DNA from: an uncultured Pelagibacteraceae bacterium
GTDB taxonomy: Bacteria > Pseudomonadota > Alphaproteobacteria > Pelagibacterales > Pelagibacteraceae
NCBI GenBank assembly: GCA_902560565.1
Contig: CACEMG010000009.1
Location: forward strand, 1-40,828
Direction of reading: 5' to 3'
DNA: 40,828 bases
This document shows, one piece after another, positions 36,313 through 40,828 of the stretch. Below the pieces are notes generated by a model, which saw nothing but the letters and a program-made list of their open reading frames with translations, did no database searches and was not told the origin of the DNA. Within the stretch, counting starts at the first letter, position 1. Every line of letters begins with the position of its first letter. A program made the translations under genes and the position numbers.

Positions 36313-37665
36313 ATGAATAAAATTATTAATAACTCCTGGGCACTATTTTTAGGAATGGGATTAATTATGCTTGCTCATGGTTATCAAGGATCTTTGTTGG
36401 GTATAAGAGCAGTAAGAGAGGATTTTAGCTTAATATCAACTGGTTTTATGTTATCGGGATATTATATTGGTTATTTTGTGGGTGCAAAAACTATATCTAA
36501 TTTAGTTTCGCGTGTTGGCCATATAAGAGTATTTGCAGCCTTTGCATCTGTTGCATCAGTTGTAATTCTTCTTCATTCAATAATAGTAAACCCTTTTACC
36601 TGGTTTATTTTAAGAATAGTCACTGGTTTTAGTATGGTTTCTTTATACACAGTTGCTGAAAGTTGGTTAAACGACAGATCTAGTAACAAAAACAGAGGAA
36701 GTGTTCTTTCTATTTATATGATTGTCCTTTATGGATCGATGGCTCTAGGAATGTTTTTTATTAACTTTAGTAAGCCTGAAAACTTTCAACCATTTATTCT
36801 AGTATCTCTTATTATGTCGCTATCTCTGATACCAATATTGCTTACAAAAAGAAAACCTCCCACTTTCAAAAGAATTTTAGGCATGAAACTAAGAGACCTA
36901 TTTGATACTTCTCCTTTCGGAATGGTAAGCTCATTATTAATTGGTTCTACACATTCAGCTTTATTTTCAATGCTGGCAGTTTATGCAGCATCAATGAATT
37001 TTAGTATTTTTGAAATATCTGTTGTAACCTTCTTAGTTGCAATATCTGGTGCAATTTCGCAATGGCCAATTGGTAAACTATCTGACGCGTTAGATAGACG
37101 ATTAGTAATCATTTATTGCACATTCGGATCATCTTTTTTTGCTTTTTGTGCAATATTCGCTTCATCTCAAATATACATGCCTGAAGGTTTAGCAACTCCA
37201 AAGTATTGGTTTTATTTTTTCGTAATACTTTTTTCATTTTGTAGTCTTCCAATGTTTGCTTTAATATTCGCGCACACAAACGATTTTATTCCCAAGGAAA
37301 AATTTGTAGCAGCAGGTGCAGGTTTGCAGTTTGCTTTTGGGTTAGGAGCGATGATGGGTCCATTTTTGTGCTCATTTTTTATGGATTTCGTGGGTCCCAA
37401 TGGTTTTTTTATATATTTAATAATTTTTCACGCATCAATAGGAATTTTTGGAGTATACAGAATGAAAATAAGAGCGGTTGTTGATAATCCAGACTCTCAA
37501 TTTACTCCTATGCCACAAACTATTACTCCTTTAGGAATGGAATTAAACCCTGTAACGGAGCATATTGATGAACCGTACTCAGAAAAAGTTCAAAAAATGC
37601 TTAAAAGAAAGGGTGTTGTTATAAAAAAGAAAGATCAGACAGTAGTTGAAAAGGAAAATACATAA
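36313..37665 (+). CDS. major facilitator superfamily transporter (YcaD-like)
   Basis: Twelve-segment secondary transporter of 450 residues. The N-half has the AHGYQGSLLGIRAVREDF opening, GYYIGYFVGAKTISNLVSRVGHIRV (the MFS loop 2-3 motif in YcaD form) and TGFSMVSLYTVAESWLND (motif in segments 4-5); the C-half has SQWPIGKLSDALDRRLVI, the repeated loop motif. A hydrophilic tail of about 70 residues (380-450) follows the last segment. These features match the YcaD/COG0477 subgroup; substrate unknown. It is the last gene of the long rightward run, with an intrinsic terminator 60 bases after its stop. Confidence 0.86.
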   Translation: MNKIINNSWALFLGMGLIMLAHGYQGSLLGIRAVREDFSLISTGFMLSGYYIGYFVGAKTISNLVSRVGHIRVFAAFASVASVVILLHSIIVNPFTWFILRIVTGFSMVSLYTVAESWLNDRSSNKNRGSVLSIYMIVLYGSMALGMFFINFSKPENFQPFILVSLIMSLSLIPILLTKRKPPTFKRILGMKLRDLFDTSPFGMVSSLLIGSTHSALFSMLAVYAASMNFSIFEISVVTFLVAISGAISQWPIGKLSDALDRRLVIIYCTFGSSFFAFCAIFASSQIYMPEGLATPKYWFYFFVILFSFCSLPMFALIFAHTNDFIPKEKFVAAGAGLQFAFGLGAMMGPFLCSFFMDFVGPNGFFIYLIIFHASIGIFGVYRMKIRAVVDNPDSQFTPMPQTITPLGMELNPVTEHIDEPYSEKVQKMLKRKGVVIKKKDQTVVEKENT

Positions 37666-37724
37666 ATAAAATTCTCTACTTCAAGTTGTGTATATTTTAA
37701 ATTAAAATCAAAAAAAATAAATCT

Positions 37725-37750
37725 AACTCTTGTTAACGAGAGTTTTTTTT
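37725..37750 (+). terminator. intrinsic terminator after the MFS gene
   Basis: AACTCTTG, a TTAA tetraloop, CGAGAGTT, then T to 37750. In RNA this is an 8-bp stem (one U-G pair) ending directly in a run of eight U, the textbook layout and the clearest terminator in the window. It ends the purF-to-MFS run and lies 21 bases before the ATG of the coiled-coil gene. Confidence 0.85.
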
Positions 37751-37771
37751 GCTGAAATAGAAAAATTAAAA

Positions 37772-38503
37772 ATGGTTAGAAAAAAAAAAAATTCAAAGTC
37801 AAAAAGTAAGAGTAATTTATCAAAAATTGCCTCTTTCACTGCGCGATCATTAAGTTCGGCATACTCAAGCTACAAAAAAAATCAAGAACAAAAAAAAATT
37901 CAGGAAATTAAACTTCGTAAGATTGAAGAAAATAACAATCTGATTAAAGAAAAAAAGGATTTAAAAGTTAGAGAAGATCAATTGAGGAAAGATTTAGATA
38001 AATTTAAATCTAAAGAAGAAGACTTAAAAAATAAAGAGAGAGAATTAAAATCTAAAGAGGAAAAGCTTAAAAATGAAAATGAAAGACTAATTAAAAGAGA
38101 AGAGGAGCAAAGTTTGTTTAATAAAGAATTAAGATCGAAAGAGAAAGAGCTAAAACTAAGAGAAGAAGAGCAAAATAGGAAAGACATAGATTTAAAAGTT
38201 AGAGAAGAGGAACAAAAAAACAAAGAGTTAAGAGATCAAAGAAGAAAATATAAAGCTATTAAAGCTATGAAAGAAGAAGAGGAAAGAAAAAAGAAAATCG
38301 AATATATCAAAATTAAAGAATGGGAAGAAAAGTTTGATAAAGAGCAAAAAATGAAAGAAGAAGAAGAAAAATTAAGAGAAGAAAGATTAAGAAGAAGAGA
38401 GTTAGAAAATTTGAGAAAACAAGAGATTGAAGAAAAAGAAGTTAAAGACGAATTAGCAAATCGCTTAAAAACCTTTAATATTGATAAAACGACAAAAAAT
38501 TAA
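37772..38503 (+). CDS. Lys/Glu-rich coiled-coil protein, unknown function
   Basis: Not recognised. With the ATG at 37772 the protein has 243 residues: a very basic, Ser/Lys-rich N-terminus (1-45), then a near-continuous charged coiled coil to the end, with recurring LKxxEExLKxx-type units (LKVREDQL, LKSKEEKL, LKLREEEQ, LKVREEEQ). A TTG start at 37730 is rejected because it lies inside the terminator hairpin. There is no signal peptide or membrane segment, so a cytoplasmic filament, tether or nucleic-acid-bound protein is possible. A 20-base exact repeat occurs 231 bases (77 codons, 11 heptads) apart. An 11-A run follows the second codon region (37780-37790). The gene is followed after 4 bases by the 75-residue gene. 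Confidence 0.7.
   Translation: MVRKKKNSKSKSKSNLSKIASFTARSLSSAYSSYKKNQEQKKIQEIKLRKIEENNNLIKEKKDLKVREDQLRKDLDKFKSKEEDLKNKERELKSKEEKLKNENERLIKREEEQSLFNKELRSKEKELKLREEEQNRKDIDLKVREEEQKNKELRDQRRKYKAIKAMKEEEERKKKIEYIKIKEWEEKFDKEQKMKEEEEKLREERLRRRELENLRKQEIEEKEVKDELANRLKTFNIDKTTKN
37958..38208 (+). repeat. 20-base direct repeat pair within the coiled-coil gene
   Basis: The 20-mer GATTTAAAAGTTAGAGAAGA occurs at 37958-37977 and 38189-38208. The copies are 231 bases apart, an exact number of codons and heptads, and both encode DLKVRE in the same frame. This points to internal duplication of a heptad-repeat block or to strong local composition bias. Confidence 0.7.
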
Positions 38504-38507
38504 TTAA

Positions 38508-38735
38508 TTGCAAAAAAAAAATTCTGCTAAACTTTGGAAAATTATCCAAGAAGCTGGGGACTATCTTAAGGATAAATTACCTGACCATCCAAATCACCCA
38601 AGTGGAAGAAACCCTTACGCTCATATAGCAATTTGTATTAAATCTAAATTTAAAAAAAGTTATAAGGATATAGAAGACGAAAAGTTTAAAGAAGTAATTG
38701 AATATATTGAATATTTAAAAAAAAACCCAAGCTAA
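38508..38735 (+). CDS. small conserved-looking protein of unknown function, TTG start
   Basis: Not recognised. The 75-residue protein is basic and predicted helical at both ends (LWKIIQEAGDYLKDKLP and FKEVIEYIEYLKKNP) around a distinctive loop HPNHPSGRNPYAHI. The His/Pro/Gly/Arg/Asn pattern and Trp10 look like a conserved site rather than random coding. No ATG or GTG occurs in frame; TTG at 38508 is the first available start, directly followed by a 10-A run. The gene begins 4 bases after the coiled-coil gene in a different frame and stops one base before the convergent amidinotransferase stop. It could be a nucleic-acid or zinc-binding small protein, but no family is claimed. Confidence 0.6.
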   Translation: MQKKNSAKLWKIIQEAGDYLKDKLPDHPNHPSGRNPYAHIAICIKSKFKKSYKDIEDEKFKEVIEYIEYLKKNPS

Positions 38736-39851
38736 TTATTGTTTAGGGAAGTAATCCTTAAGCTCCCCCTCTCTATAAACATCAGCTGTACAACAATGTA
38801 ATCCACCGCCAAATGCATATGCATCCCTAAGATCTACAGGAATTACTTCCATTCCAAGCTTATCCAATTGTTCTGCTTGATAAACTTCACTTTTTTCTAC
38901 ACATACTGTTTTTGGGTCTAACACTAATACATTCATTGATAACCATACGGATGAATAACATAAAGGTGGAGGTGAATTATGAGCTGGTTGTGCTGAGTCT
39001 ATAATTTGCCAACCATTATCTTCAAACAATTTTTTTTGATCTTTTGGAATTTTTCTTTGTGGATTGTTAATTATCAAACCTTCTCTGATTGGTGTGAAGG
39101 TTGCATCGATGTGAATTGGATAAGGATCACCTGGAAAGTTTACTGCATGTATTCTATGATCTTTGAAATGTCTTCTTAACCAGTCAATACCTTTTAAGTT
39201 AGTTGTAAATCCATGTTGCACAACTAAATCTTTCCCAAATCTTAATATATCTGCAGCATCAAATAATGGTTCTTCCTCGGTAGTTACAAAAAATTTATCT
39301 TCAGTCCATTTTAATCTTTTTTGAACACCAATTTTATCTGACAAATAATCTTTTCTGTAATCCGCGTTGGTTAGCCTTGGTTTTGGTGCAATCTCGTGTC
39401 TCATGTTTGGATCTTCATTAAAATATTTTTGTAATAAAGGTCTGTAGTTTAAATACTCAAACCATCTACATCTATAACTCATAGTTGCCTCTAACATTTC
39501 ATTTCCGACCGTTAAAATTATATCTCTAGCTGGCATACAGCCAAACATACTTTCAGCCTCCCAATCTGGCGTTGAAATTTTTTGGTTATGATTAATTGGA
39601 GTAGGTCTATCAACTTTAATTTCTCTTTTTTCCAACAAAGATGCAAAATTATCTAAAAGCTCGTTTGCTTTATCAACTTTATCTTTTGTTCTAGGTCCGT
39701 AATGACCTTTCATATCAGAATCTTCAGGGACCTTGGCATCTAAAGCTGGTTCAGGCGCGGGAATACAACAACCATCAGCTTTTCCAACAATCACATGTTT
39801 TAAAGGATCCCATTCATTCCAGCTATTTACAATTGTTTTAGATAAAGCCAT
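38736..39851 (-). CDS. glycine amidinotransferase-like enzyme
   Basis: Amidinotransferase of the AGAT/GATM fold, which moves the amidino group of arginine to an amine acceptor (glycine in AGAT, giving guanidinoacetate and ornithine). The 371 residues follow human GATM block by block: NSWNEWDPLKHVIVGKAD (9-26), TPDWEAESMF, GNEMLEATMSYRCRWFEY, LFDAAD (Asp198), PIHIDATF (His247), SSVWLSMNVLVLD, and the nucleophile Cys353 in GGGLHCCTAD. The catalytic Cys-His-Asp set is intact. The acceptor is not certain; related bacterial enzymes act in streptomycin-type or cyanotoxin pathways, but no such cluster is present. It is transcribed after a DMT permease with a 3-base gap, suggesting product export or uptake linked to the reaction. 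Confidence 0.88.
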   Translation of the reverse strand: MALSKTIVNSWNEWDPLKHVIVGKADGCCIPAPEPALDAKVPEDSDMKGHYGPRTKDKVDKANELLDNFASLLEKREIKVDRPTPINHNQKISTPDWEAESMFGCMPARDIILTVGNEMLEATMSYRCRWFEYLNYRPLLQKYFNEDPNMRHEIAPKPRLTNADYRKDYLSDKIGVQKRLKWTEDKFFVTTEEEPLFDAADILRFGKDLVVQHGFTTNLKGIDWLRRHFKDHRIHAVNFPGDPYPIHIDATFTPIREGLIINNPQRKIPKDQKKLFEDNGWQIIDSAQPAHNSPPPLCYSSVWLSMNVLVLDPKTVCVEKSEVYQAEQLDKLGMEVIPVDLRDAYAFGGGLHCCTADVYREGELKDYFPKQ

Positions 39852-39854
39852 AAA

Positions 39855-40760
39855 CTAATTTAAAGCAATAAATCTTCTGTTATGTTTAATTATTAAACTG
39901 TAATAAATAATTGCTAAAAAAATTAAAAAACCACCTATAACAGTTGTATTGGAAGGAACCTCATTTATTCCAAGTATAGGAAGCCATACCCAAAATATTC
40001 CTCCTATAACCTCTGTCAAAGATAAAAGTGTGAGCTCTGCAGCTGGTATAACCTTTGATCCGATTGAATAAAGGATTAAGCCTAAGCAAACTAGACTTCC
40101 ATGAACTGCAAATAGACCCTGATTAAGGCTAGATGACAAGAAAGATGACTGAGTTTCTATTATTATAAAGGATGAAAATACTGCACAAAAAATTCCAGCA
40201 AAAGCAACTGTAGTGAATTTTGGAGTTTCTTTTCTCCATCTTAGTGTCACTGAAAATATTGAAAACCCTAATGCTGAGATCAATCCAAATACTAAACCAA
40301 ATAATGAACCTTTTTCAAAATCACCAATTGCCATTATAAAAATCCCAATAGTTGCAATTGCTATTGATATCCAGACATTAGTTGAAATTCTCTCTTTCAG
40401 AAATAAAAAACCCAACAAAGCTGTAATAAATGGCATGGCTGATAAACAAAGCAGAGTAATTGCAGCTGTAGTATGAGTTATTGACCAAATAAAAGTGATC
40501 ATTGCTGTACCAAGACCCACGCCACCGATTATACCTGATATACCAATTTTTAGGTAATTTTTATAAAAGCTGAAACCTTCTTCAAAAAATAAATATATAT
40601 TTAATAAAATAAAAATTGTAGCTCCTCTAGTAAAAAGATACTGCCAAGGTACCAAGTTAGGTTGATCAATATAACGAACTACTAATGGACCGAAAGACCA
40701 AAGAATTCCTGCAAATAACACAACTGGTATTGCAATACTCTCGTTTTTTAATTTAAACAT
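39855..40760 (-). CDS. EamA/DMT-superfamily permease upstream of the amidinotransferase
   Basis: Ten-segment inner-membrane transporter with two EamA repeats in 301 residues: LFAGILWSFGPLVVRYID opens the first; FGLISALGFSIFSVTLRW opens the second, which ends AAELTLLSLTEVIGGIFWVW and a basic tail KHNRRF. It shares this C-terminal layout with the DMT permease at 35402-36262, so the two are likely distant paralogues. The amidinotransferase gene follows 3 bases after its stop, so the two are almost certainly co-transcribed; the transported compound may be the enzyme's substrate or product, but that is an inference. The 68 bases to the window edge hold only AT-rich DNA likely to carry its promoter. 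Confidence 0.87.
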   Translation of the reverse strand: MFKLKNESIAIPVVLFAGILWSFGPLVVRYIDQPNLVPWQYLFTRGATIFILLNIYLFFEEGFSFYKNYLKIGISGIIGGVGLGTAMITFIWSITHTTAAITLLCLSAMPFITALLGFLFLKERISTNVWISIAIATIGIFIMAIGDFEKGSLFGLVFGLISALGFSIFSVTLRWRKETPKFTTVAFAGIFCAVFSSFIIIETQSSFLSSSLNQGLFAVHGSLVCLGLILYSIGSKVIPAAELTLLSLTEVIGGIFWVWLPILGINEVPSNTTVIGGFLIFLAIIYYSLIIKHNRRFIALN

Positions 40761-40828
40761 TGTGAATTTTTAATAGTAATTTAAGGATACTACAATATAA
40801 TTTTTGTTTAGATTAAAATATCAAGTAA

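Noticed and set aside
37730..37771. TTG start for the coiled-coil protein
   Set aside because: It lies inside the terminator hairpin; the ATG at 37772 is downstream of it and begins the basic N-terminus.
37958..38208. CRISPR or tandem-repeat array
   Set aside because: There are only two copies of a 20-mer, in frame, inside a coiled-coil coding region without regular spacers.
40213..40476. 87-codon open frame opposite the DMT permease
   Set aside because: It is antisense to membrane segments of a convincing transporter.
40761..40828. Promoter for the second DMT permease (TTGATA and TATATT on the minus strand)
   Set aside because: The spacing is about 19 bases and both elements are common by chance in AT-rich DNA, so it is not listed as a feature.

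Overview
The window reads as the chromosome of a genome-streamlined marine alphaproteobacterium, most likely of the Pelagibacterales (SAR11) or a close relative. The sequence is very AT-rich, proteins are rich in Lys, Ile and Asn, neighbouring genes mostly overlap or lie within a few bases, and gene order is alphaproteobacterial: aroQ-accB-accC, then DUF2155 and NDUFA12; lptF-lptG-lptD-surA-pdxA-rsmA next to gmk; fabD-fabG-acpP opposite rpsF-rpsR-rplI-dnaB; and cvpA-purF. I saw no tRNA, rRNA, insertion sequence, prophage or CRISPR array. No stretch longer than about 110 bases lacks a gene.

Layout. 1-2252 (-): penicillin-binding protein 1A, cut by the window edge. 2339-4102 (+): RNase E/G. 4095-5091 (-): thiS-thiG for the thiazole half of thiamine. 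5108-7249 (+): aroQ-accB-accC. 7246-7969 (-): complex I accessory subunit NDUFA12 and a DUF2155 protein. 8074-8916 (+): a stand-alone protein resembling the C-terminal part of B12-dependent ribonucleotide reductase. 8918-12441 (-): a DUF2066-like secreted protein, hda and aspS. 12453-14028 (+): purM-purN. 14025-15897 (-): pepA-ndk. 15982-23262 (+): LPS export and outer-membrane assembly (lptF, lptG, lptD, surA), then pdxA and rsmA. 23251-25846 (-): fabD-fabG-acpP-gmk. 25924-37665 (+): one long co-directional run of ribosomal genes, dnaB, an RND-family exporter, cvpA, purF, an HD-domain protein, a YyaL-type thioredoxin-fold protein, a DMT permease and an MFS permease, closed by a convincing intrinsic terminator at 37725-37750. 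37772-38735 (+): a coiled-coil protein and a 75-residue protein, neither recognised. 38736-40760 (-): a glycine-amidinotransferase-like enzyme and a second DMT permease.

The core is housekeeping: envelope synthesis and LPS export, fatty-acid initiation, purine synthesis, replication and its control, and translation. The least explained parts are the orphan ribonucleotide-reductase-like protein, the HD-domain protein after purF, and the cassette from about 35.4 to 40.8 kb (transporters, coiled coil, small protein, amidinotransferase). I did not find a clearly new multi-gene defence or mobile system. The more unusual points are an RNase E without its zinc-link cysteines, a ThiS tail that doubles as the thiG ribosome-binding site, six out of six convergent gene pairs with no room for a terminator, and several genes missing from otherwise conserved clusters.
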